From positions 1 to 50,367 of the forward strand of contig RZYF01000002.1 in the NCBI GenBank assembly GCA_010014665.1: 50,367 nucleotides of DNA. The letters are read 5' to 3'. The notes under the pieces were generated by a model. The model saw nothing but the letters and a program-made list of their open reading frames with translations, was not told the origin of the DNA and made no database searches. Each line of letters opens with the position of its first letter. The stretch's first letter is position 1. This stretch comes from Candidatus Saccharimonadota bacterium. GTDB taxonomy: Bacteria > Patescibacteriota > Saccharimonadia > Saccharimonadales > Saccharimonadaceae. The position numbers and the translations under genes were made by a program. This document shows positions 6,648 to 15,421 of the stretch, in pieces.

Positions 6648-8267
6648 CTAAATAACCCTGTTGATCTCTTCTAGGGTAGTTTCACCTGCCAGCACTCGGA
6701 GGATACCGTCTTGAAGCATTGTCACCATACCTTCTGCCACGGCAGCTTTTTCGATAGCTTGAACACTTACATCCATAGCGTCACCACGTATAAATTCACC
6801 AATTTTTTCGGTTATAATCATCTGTTCCATGACAATAATACGTCCTTTATATCCAAGCGGTACTTCTTCGCTCTTGCCTGGTTTATAAAGCACATAATCA
6901 TCGAGGTTAGGTTTTGTAATATTATCAGGTAAAACACCTAGATTTTCACGAATCCAGCGTTTAGTTGTTTCATCGGGCGTGTAGGGTACCTTCGAAGCAT
7001 CATCGAGTTTACGTACTAAACGCTGTGAAGTTACCATCTTGACAGCACTTGAGAAAATCGGATTTTGTCCGATCATATCAATCATACGCGCAAAAGCAGC
7101 TGCCGAAGAACTAGCGTGAAAAGTCGTAAGTACTAAATGCCCAGTTATCGATGCTTGAATAGCAGTTTTAGCAGTATCAACATCACGAATCTCACCTACC
7201 ATTATGACGTCGGGGTCTAACCGCATGATAGCACGCAAGTTTTCACCGAAAGTTTTGCCACGATTGGTATCAACTGGAATTTGCGAGATACCTTCTAGAG
7301 CAATTTCTACTGGGTCTTCGAGAGTAATAATCTTCCTCGTCGTGTCATTGAGCGCATTGATTATGCTATAGAGAGTAGTGGATTTACCTGAACCAGTTGG
7401 CCCAACCATCATAACCATCCCGTGCGGGTGTGATATCACCTCTTCGACATGAGATCTGCGTTCTGGGTCTAAGCCGAGATTCTCAAGATTCAGCAGATCT
7501 TGATCAAACATAAAAAGGCGTACTACCACATCCATACCATACACCGTCGGCACTGTTTCAATACGCATATTTAGTATTTCACCGGGCTTACGAACTGAAG
7601 GATGTTGCATATGACCGGTCTGTGCATCAACTGCCGCCGTACTGATATCAGCGCGCGAGCCGAGCGAAGCCATGATAACGTGGTATTTCTCGTGTGTAAG
7701 ATAGGCTACCGGGTGTAGAGTACCGTCGATACGAAAACGTATACGTACTCGTTCTCTTTGATTTTCTACGTGAATATCGCTAGAACCCAAAATATCAGCC
7801 TGTTCAATCAAATAATCAAGTATCTTTTCACTGCTGACTCCGTCGAGGATTTTCGACACAGACGCTATAGTTTCACTATCACCTCCCGAAGCAATCACTA
7901 CATTATCATATTCAACCTCTTTTGGCGGATCATATCGAATTATGTATTCGTTATAACCTGATTCGGATATCAAATAAAACTGAATAATCTTACCATCTCG
8001 TCGATAAATAGCTGACAAATCACGGGTTTCTGATTGGGGAGTTTTTGATGTAATAGCAAATATAAAGCTAGTCGAGTCACTACCTACTTGCAGAGGAACG
8101 ATATGCATCTCACGCATCTCATAACCCTCTAGAACGCCCGATATGAGTGGTGAGGTGGTTGCTACCCCACGAGTATCAAAATATTTAATGCCTAGTAGCA
8201 CCGCACGTTGCTTGGTAGCGTCTTCTTCTCTATTGCGCCTAGCGTCTAACTGCTCATCATTATTCAT
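6648..8267 (-). CDS. pilB: PilB/GspE-family type IV pilus assembly ATPase
   Basis: A secretion/pilus ATPase that powers extension of type IV pilus fibres from the cytoplasmic side. The 539-residue protein has an N-terminal domain of about 170 residues. The ATPase core follows, with Walker A GPTGSGKST, the Asp-box region ITLEDPVE, Walker B-region DPDVIMVGEIRD and the His-box segment HLVLTTFHASS. The tetracysteine zinc site of classical PilB is absent. The ATG at 8265-8267 is chosen because a TATAAT box lies 13 bases upstream; a longer frame exists but runs through the promoter and the divergent methyltransferase gene. Saccharibacteria carry type IV pili used in host contact, so a pilus role is likely, but no other pilus gene is in this window. 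Confidence 0.9.
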   Translation of the reverse strand: MNNDEQLDARRNREEDATKQRAVLLGIKYFDTRGVATTSPLISGVLEGYEMREMHIVPLQVGSDSTSFIFAITSKTPQSETRDLSAIYRRDGKIIQFYLISESGYNEYIIRYDPPKEVEYDNVVIASGGDSETIASVSKILDGVSSEKILDYLIEQADILGSSDIHVENQRERVRIRFRIDGTLHPVAYLTHEKYHVIMASLGSRADISTAAVDAQTGHMQHPSVRKPGEILNMRIETVPTVYGMDVVVRLFMFDQDLLNLENLGLDPERRSHVEEVISHPHGMVMMVGPTGSGKSTTLYSIINALNDTTRKIITLEDPVEIALEGISQIPVDTNRGKTFGENLRAIMRLDPDVIMVGEIRDVDTAKTAIQASITGHLVLTTFHASSSAAAFARMIDMIGQNPIFSSAVKMVTSQRLVRKLDDASKVPYTPDETTKRWIRENLGVLPDNITKPNLDDYVLYKPGKSEEVPLGYKGRIIVMEQMIITEKIGEFIRGDAMDVSVQAIEKAAVAEGMVTMLQDGILRVLAGETTLEEINRVI

Positions 8268-8280
8268 GTTTATGTTTATA

Positions 8281-8286
8281 ATTATA
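8281..8286 (-). promoter_or_regulatory. -10 box of the pilB-like gene
   Basis: TATAAT on the minus strand, 13 bases before the ATG at 8267; a very short leader with no Shine-Dalgarno. Confidence 0.5.
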
Positions 8287-8321
8287 GCGCATTTATGATG
8301 AGTATACAGAAGAAAAAGCTG

Positions 8322-8327
8322 TATACT
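8322..8327 (+). promoter_or_regulatory. -10 box of the SpoU methyltransferase gene (leaderless)
   Basis: TATACT, 7 bases before the ATG at 8335. Confidence 0.55.
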
Positions 8328-8334
8328 AAGTTTT

Positions 8335-8823
8335 ATGCGTTCAGTAATTCTAATCGCCCACAATATCAGGTCAACCCACAATATCGGATCAATCTTTCGC
8401 ACTGCCGAAGGCCTAGGAGTTGAAGAGATTATAATCAGTGGATACACACCATACCCTACGACACCTGACGATTCACGGCTACCACATATACGTAAAAAAA
8501 TAACCTCTCAGATACACAAAACGGCTCTCGGCGCCGAAACTATCGTACCGTTTCGAGTTTTATCAAATCCACCACTAAACGAACTGCAAGAATCGGGCTA
8601 CCGCATAGTCGGACTTGAGCAATCCAACCGTAGCACACCGCTTCAGACATATCCTGCACCGCAAAAAATCGTCTTGATGATAGGCGAGGAAGTAGATGGA
8701 ATTAAGCCAGAAATTCTTGAATTATGTGACGATATAGTCGAAATCCCTATGGTCGGCAGAAAAGAATCTTTCAATGTTAGTGTAGCAACTGGTATGGCTC
8801 TTTACCAATTTCTTGTTCTTTAG
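8335..8823 (+). CDS. TrmH/SpoU-family RNA 2'-O-methyltransferase
   Basis: A 162-residue SPOUT-class methyltransferase that would transfer a methyl group from S-adenosylmethionine to a ribose 2'-OH in tRNA or rRNA. The family's three motifs are visible: N-I-R-S-T-H-N-I-G-S-I-F-R-T-A near the N-terminus (with the catalytic Arg), I-G-E-E-V-D-G-I in the middle, and E-I-P-M-x-G-x-x-E-S-F-N-V-S-V-A near the end, which forms the knot. It lacks the N-terminal substrate-binding extension of RlmB, so the target RNA is uncertain; TrmL/TrmH-like tRNA modification is possible. It is divergent from the pilB-like gene and its mRNA is probably leaderless. Confidence 0.9.
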   Translation: MRSVILIAHNIRSTHNIGSIFRTAEGLGVEEIIISGYTPYPTTPDDSRLPHIRKKITSQIHKTALGAETIVPFRVLSNPPLNELQESGYRIVGLEQSNRSTPLQTYPAPQKIVLMIGEEVDGIKPEILELCDDIVEIPMVGRKESFNVSVATGMALYQFLVL

Positions 8824-8825
8824 TA

Positions 8826-8831
8826 TATAAT
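8826..8831 (+). promoter_or_regulatory. -10 box of the CAP protein gene
   Basis: TATAAT, 13 bases before the ATG at 8845, lying over the end of the upstream gene. Confidence 0.5.
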
Positions 8832-8844
8832 AGACTTTAGCACC

Positions 8845-9882
8845 ATGATAGACAAAAATCCCCAAAATCATACCTTGTTTCATTTGTCACGTATGCTTCT
8901 TTCGGGTCTTTTGCTCGTTTCCGTATTGTTAGCACGCTCCAACATAACAGCGTTAACACTTGCTAGTCAATCAAATAATTCGACTGGTAGTGTTTTAGCA
9001 TACGCGACCAACATGTCGATCGGCGACCTATTGACTGCTGCCAATATGTCACGACAAGCCAATGGCTTACCTGCCTTGCAGCTCAACGGTCAACTTAACA
9101 GTTCAGCTCAGGCAAAAGCTAATCACATGATAAGTTTTGACTATTGGGCGCATGTCGCACCTGACGGTACAGAACCGTGGTATTTTTTCAACCAGGCAGG
9201 CTACAATTATCTCAGAGCTGGTGAAAACCTAGCCTACGGTTTTAATACGGGGTTTGAAGTAAATACCGGCTGGATGAATAGTACAACCCATCGTGAAAAT
9301 ATATTAGGTGACTATGCTGATGTTGGTTTTGGCATTGCTAACGGCGTTAATTATCAGGGTAGCGAAAATACTGTTGTAGTAGCACACTACGGAAAACCTG
9401 TATCACCGCCTCCAGTACCAGCACCAGCTCCGGCGCCGACTGCTCCTGTCGTAGCACCCACTGTTACACCTACACCAACTACCACTGTCACTACTGAGTC
9501 AGCTAGTAATCTTCCTGACACAACCGATACTCAAGCTGAAGAAACAGCTTCAACGCCAGTTGCGGAAACAGAAAAACCCAAACCTGATAAATCTAGCACT
9601 AAGCAGTCTGATGATTCACCTACCGCGAACCTACAGAACAAATCTAAAGCAGTCAGTGTTCTCGAACAGCTCTCAACTGGTAATTCTTCGGCAGCTGTTT
9701 ATGCTAGCTTAGGAATCGTTACGTTATCATCTGCCGGTTACGCCATGACTCATCGTCTACGTATGAAACATCTACTAAAAAAAGGTAAAAAACTGGCACT
9801 CCATCACCCGATGCTTGATCTAACACTAATTGGAACAGCTCTAATATTCATACTTAGTGCCAACGCTGGTTATTTACTGTGA
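8845..9882 (+). CDS. CAP/SCP-domain surface protein with membrane anchors
   Basis: A 345-residue exported protein. Residues about 17-40 are a hydrophobic signal or anchor. Residues about 55-190 are a CAP (SCP-like) domain: L-L-x-x-x-N-x-x-R, then Y-W-A-H-V-A-P-D-G, A-G-E-N-L-A-Y-G and W-M-N-S-x-x-H-R-E-N-I-L, which carry the usual His/Glu cleft residues. A Pro/Ala/Thr-rich stalk (about 192-270) follows, then two hydrophobic segments near the C-terminus flanking a short Lys/His-rich loop. The CAP domain would therefore face outside and stay membrane-bound. Bacterial CAP proteins are poorly understood; a role in contact with the host cell is possible but unproven. It converges on dnaE with only 5 bases between stops. 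Confidence 0.88.
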   Translation: MIDKNPQNHTLFHLSRMLLSGLLLVSVLLARSNITALTLASQSNNSTGSVLAYATNMSIGDLLTAANMSRQANGLPALQLNGQLNSSAQAKANHMISFDYWAHVAPDGTEPWYFFNQAGYNYLRAGENLAYGFNTGFEVNTGWMNSTTHRENILGDYADVGFGIANGVNYQGSENTVVVAHYGKPVSPPPVPAPAPAPTAPVVAPTVTPTPTTTVTTESASNLPDTTDTQAEETASTPVAETEKPKPDKSSTKQSDDSPTANLQNKSKAVSVLEQLSTGNSSAAVYASLGIVTLSSAGYAMTHRLRMKHLLKKGKKLALHHPMLDLTLIGTALIFILSANAGYLL

Positions 9883-9887
9883 CAGAA

Positions 9888-12800
9888 TTATTTCACAACA
9901 ACGCAATCACTACCATACAGTTCAGAAACACTTGATATTAATCGTTCCGAAATCTCAACACGATAAGGCAAACGTAGAGCAGATTTCTTATCTTCTCCAA
10001 GCACCAAAATAATCTCACTCAAGCCCGTATGATCGTTTAAATGAATTTTTAAATCTTTAAGCAGGTTGTGGTTATCGGGATCTTTGACGTGAATATACAA
10101 AATTTTCGCTGGTTCGTCTTCGATTGGACTGTAAGTAACGTTAGCACTTTCTACTCCCGGTATATCAAATGTTTGTCTATTTTTTTTAGCCTTGTTAGTC
10201 ATGATTGCTTGACTTTTAATTTTAGGAATTCTCATATTTTTACCAGTTTTTTTGTAGTTATCCAATTCATCATTGGTGACAAATACTACCTCGTCAGCTA
10301 TGACTTTTGCCTCACCCAATAAATTGCCATCTCGATCACTACTCGAAACTTTGCCACTAACTTTTACTACGGCGTCCTGAGTTATATCTGAACCTATAAT
10401 TTCAAATGTTTTCGGGAACACGATCACTTCACCTTCTCCCGATTTATCTTCGAGTTTCAAAAATGCCATTTTACTACCACTTTTTGTTAAGATTGTTCGA
10501 ACTGATGATAATACACCACCGACCACGACAGCTTTTTTGTCGTGACCAGTCTGAAGACTTGCCAATGGCACTGTTTGCTCTGCAAAATAATCATCATATT
10601 TATCTAGTGGGTGTGCACTCAAATATAACCCCAGAAGCTCCCTTTCCCACAAAAGTTGCTCGCGTTCAGGAGTTTGTTCGGGAGCATTATTGATAATAAT
10701 ATCTGGAACCTGTACGGCATCGGATAGACCACCAAATAAATCTGCCTGATTGGTATTGGCCTCTTTTTGAACACGGGAAGCGTAAGCTATAATAGTATCA
10801 AGATTGAAAAGCATATCTGAACGAGAAGCAAATCTATCGAATGCTCCCGATTTGATAAGTGATTCCCAGGCTTTTCGATTAAACTTACTCGTACTGACAC
10901 GACGGCAAAAATCGCTTATACTACTAAACTCACCGTCTGTGTCACGAGCATGTAGCACTTCTTCAACTGCACCGACCCCAACTCCTTTGACAGCCGCCAT
11001 ACCAAAACGAATCTTTTTTTCATTAGGAACAATCGCAAACTCAGCATAGCTCTGGTTTATGTCTGGTGGCAGAACTATCAAGCCTGAATATTTACACTCG
11101 GCTATTTCAATCGCAAGTCTATCGATATTATCAGCGTCACTTGTCATCAACGCAGCCATAAATGCATCAGGGTAATAAGTTTTTAAGTAAGCTGTCCAAT
11201 ATGATATCAAACCATAACAAGCGGCGTGAGATTTGTTGAAACAATAAGCTGCAAAATCTTCGAGTTGCTTCCAGAATCGTTCCATTAACTGACGATCAAT
11301 CCCGGAAACTTTTTCTCCACCAACAATCATTTTGTCTTTCATTTTTGCCATAAGATCAGCATTTTTCTTACCGATTGCTTTTCGCAGAGTATCAGCTTCT
11401 CCACCCGTAAAGCCACAAACTTCCTTAGATATCTGCATAACTTGTTCCTGGTAGACCAATATACCATAAGTACTTTCAAGCGCATTTTTCATACTATCAT
11501 GCGGATAAGTTATTTTTCTTTCGCCATGTTTTCGTTTAATAAATTCGTCGATGAATTGCATTGGGCCTGGTCGGTATAAAGCACCCATTGCCACTATATC
11601 ATCAAAAATTGATGGTTTAAGTTCTTTGAGATAGCGCTTCATCCCAGCCGACTCCAACTGGAAAACTCCTGTCGTGTCACCACGCTGAAACAGTTCAAAC
11701 GTCTTAATATCATCAAGTGGAATTTTATCTAACTCAATATCTTGGCCGTAGACTTTTTTAATAATCCGTAAAGTATTTTTAATTATCGATAAGTTAGAAA
11801 GACCCAAAAAATCCATTTTGAGTAGACCAAGATCCTCAATCGGTCCCATAGGAAACTGAGTGGCTACCACGCCTTTTTGGGCCATCTCGAGTGGTACGTA
11901 TTTGACTATGTCGTCCGGCGCTATCACTACACCAGCAGCATGGACACCGTGTGACCGAATCGTACCTTCTAGCCTGATGGCAAAATCAATAACTTTTTTG
12001 GCTGTTGGACTAGTTTCATATTCCTTTTTTAAATCAGGATCTTCGATAATGCTTTTTTTGAGCGGTATATGACGACCTTGAATCGGTGCTGGTATGAGCT
12101 TAGCTAAACGATCCGCTTCACTATATGGTACTTGCAGCACTCGAGCTACGTCACGCACGGCATTTCTGGCAAACATTTTGCCAAAAGTTGCAATATTGGC
12201 TACTCTCTCAGGACCATATTTTTGGACACAGTACTGGATCACTTCGTCGCGACGCGTATCTTGTATGTCGATATCGATATCAGGCATTGATACACGATCA
12301 GGATTCAGAAAACGCTCAAAAAGTAGCTCATATTTTAACGGATCAAGATCGGTTATACGAAGAGCAAAAGCAACTATAGAACCAGCAGCCGAACCGCGCC
12401 CTGGACCAAAAATAATACCTTTGTCTTTGCCCCAGTTTATAAAATCCTGGACAATTAAAAAATAACCATCAAATCCCATGTTATGAATTATTCCTAGCTC
12501 ATAATCAGCACGCTCAACCACTTCTTTAGTAAGTAGATTGCGAACAGCCGACTCAGCTAATTCTTCAGCGTCTTGCCGTAATTTTCCACCATATCGATAA
12601 GCTAGACCACTCCAGACCAGTTTGTGTAAATATTTGGTCTCGTTATATCCTTTTGGCGTCGGAAAAATCGGTATCAATATCTTACCAAACTCAAACTCAA
12701 CGTTACATCGATCAGCCACAGATTTAGTATTTATGATAATTTCAGGGTGTTTATCTCCCCAACGTTCAATAACTTCTATAGGATCGGTAACATGTAGGTG

Positions 12801-13565
12801 AAATTCAGCCAAGCTCATCCGCTTTTCATCGGCTAAATAGGCACCTGTACCGATACAAAGTAATATTTCATGAGGCTCCTGATCTTCGGCATACACATAG
12901 TGGGCATCGCTAGTTAAAATACATTGTATATCTAGCTCTTTAGCTAACTTGAACAAATACTCGTTTACTTTATGCTGCAAGGGAACAGCTTCATGATCTT
13001 GAATTTCGATATAATATCGATCACCAAATACTTTTTTATACCATTTAGCTATTTCTTTAGCTTTATCGTAATCGTCGTGTTGTAGCGGCTCGCTTATTTC
13101 ACCACCCAAACAAGCACTGGTAGCGATTAATCCTTCGTTATATTTTTCTAGTAAATCATGATCAATTCTAGGTTTATAATACATGCCCTCTAGGTTGGCG
13201 ATGGTCGAAAGTTTAATTAAATTTCGATAACCGGTCTGGTTCATCGCAAGCAGTACTAGGTGAAAGCGACGTTTGTCTTTGGAAGGATCACGATCATGTA
13301 TAGTACGAGCGGCCACGTAAGTTTCTATTCCTATAATCGGCTTGATCCCTTCAGCCTTACAGGTTTTATAAAAATCAATCGTACCTGACATCGTGCCATG
13401 GTCGGTCATAGCGACAGCACTCATACCTTTTTGTTTGACGTTGTCTACAAGCTCATCAACCTTCGTTAACCCATCGAGTACGCTATAGTGAGTATGATTA
13501 TGTAAATGCACATAATCCGAAGCTTTCAATGACGTGGCAACCAATTTAGATTTTTTATCGTTCAT
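9888..13565 (-). CDS. dnaE: DNA polymerase III alpha subunit
   Basis: The replicative polymerase (1225 residues), C-family. The N-terminal PHP domain keeps its metal-binding residues: H-L-H-N-H-T-H-Y-S near residue 20, T-D-H-G-T-M, and S-D-A-H-Y further on. The polymerase core shows G-P-G-R-G-S-A-A-G-S, then the catalytic P-D-I-D-I-D-I, and Y-R-P-G-P-M-Q-F. A helix-hairpin-helix region and a C-terminal OB-fold with a tail domain follow. The intact PHP site suggests it can proofread by itself; no dnaQ-type exonuclease is in the window. TATAAT lies 11 bases before the ATG, and no Shine-Dalgarno is seen, so the mRNA has almost no leader. Confidence 0.97.
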   Translation of the reverse strand: MNDKKSKLVATSLKASDYVHLHNHTHYSVLDGLTKVDELVDNVKQKGMSAVAMTDHGTMSGTIDFYKTCKAEGIKPIIGIETYVAARTIHDRDPSKDKRRFHLVLLAMNQTGYRNLIKLSTIANLEGMYYKPRIDHDLLEKYNEGLIATSACLGGEISEPLQHDDYDKAKEIAKWYKKVFGDRYYIEIQDHEAVPLQHKVNEYLFKLAKELDIQCILTSDAHYVYAEDQEPHEILLCIGTGAYLADEKRMSLAEFHLHVTDPIEVIERWGDKHPEIIINTKSVADRCNVEFEFGKILIPIFPTPKGYNETKYLHKLVWSGLAYRYGGKLRQDAEELAESAVRNLLTKEVVERADYELGIIHNMGFDGYFLIVQDFINWGKDKGIIFGPGRGSAAGSIVAFALRITDLDPLKYELLFERFLNPDRVSMPDIDIDIQDTRRDEVIQYCVQKYGPERVANIATFGKMFARNAVRDVARVLQVPYSEADRLAKLIPAPIQGRHIPLKKSIIEDPDLKKEYETSPTAKKVIDFAIRLEGTIRSHGVHAAGVVIAPDDIVKYVPLEMAQKGVVATQFPMGPIEDLGLLKMDFLGLSNLSIIKNTLRIIKKVYGQDIELDKIPLDDIKTFELFQRGDTTGVFQLESAGMKRYLKELKPSIFDDIVAMGALYRPGPMQFIDEFIKRKHGERKITYPHDSMKNALESTYGILVYQEQVMQISKEVCGFTGGEADTLRKAIGKKNADLMAKMKDKMIVGGEKVSGIDRQLMERFWKQLEDFAAYCFNKSHAACYGLISYWTAYLKTYYPDAFMAALMTSDADNIDRLAIEIAECKYSGLIVLPPDINQSYAEFAIVPNEKKIRFGMAAVKGVGVGAVEEVLHARDTDGEFSSISDFCRRVSTSKFNRKAWESLIKSGAFDRFASRSDMLFNLDTIIAYASRVQKEANTNQADLFGGLSDAVQVPDIIINNAPEQTPEREQLLWERELLGLYLSAHPLDKYDDYFAEQTVPLASLQTGHDKKAVVVGGVLSSVRTILTKSGSKMAFLKLEDKSGEGEVIVFPKTFEIIGSDITQDAVVKVSGKVSSSDRDGNLLGEAKVIADEVVFVTNDELDNYKKTGKNMRIPKIKSQAIMTNKAKKNRQTFDIPGVESANVTYSPIEDEPAKILYIHVKDPDNHNLLKDLKIHLNDHTGLSEIILVLGEDKKSALRLPYRVEISERLISSVSELYGSDCVVVK

Positions 13566-13576
13566 ATCAGAGTATT

Positions 13577-13582
13577 ATTATA
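13577..13582 (-). promoter_or_regulatory. -10 box of dnaE
   Basis: TATAAT on the minus strand, 11 bases before the ATG at 13565. Confidence 0.55.
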
Positions 13583-13634
13583 GCAAAAATCACGCCCTAA
13601 AGCGCGTAAAAACCTTGTCTTATATGTTGTCTTA

Positions 13635-13895
13635 TTAACTGTTTAAAGACTTAATCAAATCACCAACTAAAGGCCAGTCGACAAGCCAACTTAAAACCCA
13701 TAGTAAAACAGCAATCACTACAGTACCGCCAATCGCACTTCCGATTCCAAAAAAAATACCGCGGACAAAATTGACTGCATAAATTAATTTTCTTTTTCGA
13801 TACATATTGTCATATATATCATCGAGCACAGCTTTACTAGATACCAAATCATCTTTTTTATCGACAGTATCTTTAGGCTGTGCTCGTTTCATCAT
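13635..13895 (-). CDS. Small membrane protein, DUF5665-like
   Basis: An 86-residue protein with a charged N-terminal half (K-K-D-D-L-V-S and D-D-I-Y-D-N-M-Y-R-K-R-K) and a C-terminal hydrophobic stretch R-G-I-F-F-G-I-G-S-A-I-G-G-T-V that continues into a second one. This matches what I recall of the DUF5665 family, whose function is unknown. A TTG three codons upstream (13904) is also possible; I chose the ATG pair at 13890-13895. It is the last gene of a three-gene membrane operon with the YtxH-like gene 11 bases upstream. Confidence 0.7.
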   Translation of the reverse strand: MMKRAQPKDTVDKKDDLVSSKAVLDDIYDNMYRKRKLIYAVNFVRGIFFGIGSAIGGTVVIAVLLWVLSWLVDWPLVGDLIKSLNS

Positions 13896-13906
13896 ACTAT
13901 ACAAAT

Positions 13907-14179
13907 TTATTTTTTATTGAAACCGTCACGTGCACCTTGAATAGCATTTTCGGCTCGATCGCCAAAATCTTTTGCTTTTGCTTCAACGTCTGACTTGATA
14001 TTCCCAGCTTTATTTTTAGCGACATCGGCTTTGCTTTGTGCCTCGGTTTTTAACTCATTTGCTTTGCGTTTAATGTCTTCTCGAGTTTCCTTACCACTTT
14101 TTGGAGCTGACAGTAAAGCCGCAACCGCACCGATAGATGCACCCAAAAATGCTCCTAGTGCAAATTTACCTTTTGACAT
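13907..14179 (-). CDS. YtxH-like protein
   Basis: A 90-residue protein with an N-terminal glycine/alanine-rich membrane segment (G-A-F-L-G-A-S-I-G-A-V-A-A-L-L) followed by A-P-K-S-G-K-E-T-R, the signature of YtxH proteins, and a long Lys/Ala/Glu helix. YtxH-family proteins are linked to stress in Bacillus, but the molecular role is not known. A perfect Shine-Dalgarno (AGGAGG) lies upstream of the ATG. It is the middle gene of the 14443-13635 operon. Confidence 0.82.
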   Translation of the reverse strand: MSKGKFALGAFLGASIGAVAALLSAPKSGKETREDIKRKANELKTEAQSKADVAKNKAGNIKSDVEAKAKDFGDRAENAIQGARDGFNKK

Positions 14180-14191
14180 ATCTTATTCCTC

Positions 14192-14443
14192 CTACTTATT
14201 ATGTTTCTTCTTAAAACGATTCATCTGAGAAGCTATCAATTTTGCAAGTATTGCTGGCGATGCCATCTGTATTGCCGAACTAGTAAACGAACTAAATTTT
14301 TCGATAGTCGATTTTGTGGATGTCGCAATTTCATTTATTTGCTTCGTCACTCGTATTAACATAACAGCCAAAGCGATAGCCAGCAACAGAAAAACTGCTA
14401 GAAAGATAGACAGGATAACTACTAGAATCTGCATTGCATCCAT
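14192..14443 (-). CDS. Small single-helix membrane protein (DUF948-like)
   Basis: An 83-residue protein with one strong N-terminal membrane helix (residues 5-29) and a cytoplasmic amphipathic tail with I-N-E-I-A-x-S-T-K-S-T-I-E-K-F, similar to DUF948-type proteins that often precede YtxH genes. Here too the YtxH-like gene follows 12 bases later. A TATAAT box about 40 bases upstream and AAGGAAA before the ATG mark this as the first gene of the operon. Function unknown; an envelope role is likely. Confidence 0.68.
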   Translation of the reverse strand: MDAMQILVVILSIFLAVFLLLAIALAVMLIRVTKQINEIATSTKSTIEKFSSFTSSAIQMASPAILAKLIASQMNRFKKKHNK

Positions 14444-14527
14444 ATTTTCAATATTTCCTTATATTTACTACACTACTATTATAACATACCTAAATCTATT
14501 GAATTGCTCGAGCTTAAATATAATCGG

Positions 14528-15418
14528 CTATTTATTTGAGATAGCTTTTCTAACATCTTCGGAATAGCCTTCGTGATCCATTACATATTTGAGATGAGCT
14601 AGAAAATAATTTTTTGGATCACCGGTTGTCATCCATTGACCCTTAGTTTTAACAACATACACATCGTCCTTAACAGCGGCTCGTGTTATAGCATCGACTG
14701 TCCATAGTTCATCATCTAAACCGGTATGATTTGGCTTTAGGGAATCAAATATCTCGGGTGTTAACAAGTATCTACCATATGACGCAAGTGTCGACGGTGC
14801 CTTGCCGATTGCAGGTTTTTCGACAATATTATCTAATTTATCACTGTTTTTTAATGAAATAATACCGTATTTATCGACCACGCCTGGATCAACTTCTTGG
14901 GCCATAATTACACCTTTAGCGTCAGGATGTTTCTTGAAAGTATCGATCATGCTTTTTGTATCTGAAGTTCCGAAAACCACATCATCACTATAAATAACAA
15001 TAAATGCTTCGTCATCAGCGATATAATCTCTGGCACTCACGATTGGTGATCCGTTGCCATATGGCAGTGCGGGATCTTGAATTATAACTCTAATTTTTGG
15101 AAAATCTAATACGTGACGAACTGCCTCGTAGCGGCTTTCTTTACCCTGACCAATAAGCTGTTTACGAATATGATTGACTGCATTGTTGAAATAATCTTCA
15201 TAGATAGGCTTGCCTTCAAGGGTAGACACAATAATAATTTCTTTGATACCGGCAGCTACACATTCTTCAACCGCCAATTGAATAATTGGTCGATTACCTA
15301 GTGGTAACATAGCCTTAGGTATTGTTTTAGCAATTGGTAAATATCGACTAGCATATCCAGCATCAGTGATAATTGCCTTGGTTGGTATACGATAGTTTCT
15401 CGATAAATTGTCCTTCAT
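14528..15418 (-). CDS. galU: GalU-like nucleotidyltransferase (UTP-glucose-1-phosphate uridylyltransferase family)
   Basis: A 296-residue nucleotidyltransferase that should join a sugar phosphate and an NTP, most simply UTP and glucose-1-phosphate to UDP-glucose. The overall GalU layout is clear: I-P-K-A-M-L-P-L-x-N-R-P-I-I-Q near the N-terminus, then V-E-E-C-V-A-A-G-I-K-E-I-I-I-V, K-Y-G-I-I, V-E-K-P, and G-x-W-M-T-T-G-D-P-K-N-Y at the end. The nucleotide-binding loop is unusual: T-D-A-G-Y-A-S-R-Y-L-P instead of A-G-x-G-T-R-x-L-P, and the usual L-G-x-G-H-A is Y-G-N-G-S-P. Arg, Pro and the P-K lysine are kept, so activity is plausible, but substrate choice is open. The gene starts 3 bases after gatB and is probably in its operon. 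Confidence 0.8.
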   Translation of the reverse strand: MKDNLSRNYRIPTKAIITDAGYASRYLPIAKTIPKAMLPLGNRPIIQLAVEECVAAGIKEIIIVSTLEGKPIYEDYFNNAVNHIRKQLIGQGKESRYEAVRHVLDFPKIRVIIQDPALPYGNGSPIVSARDYIADDEAFIVIYSDDVVFGTSDTKSMIDTFKKHPDAKGVIMAQEVDPGVVDKYGIISLKNSDKLDNIVEKPAIGKAPSTLASYGRYLLTPEIFDSLKPNHTGLDDELWTVDAITRAAVKDDVYVVKTKGQWMTTGDPKNYFLAHLKYVMDHEGYSEDVRKAISNK

Positions 15419-15421
15419 ATT

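Noticed and set aside
6648-8447. Longer start for the pilB-like protein
   Set aside because: The extra 60 residues run through the promoter region and the divergent methyltransferase gene and have no family similarity.
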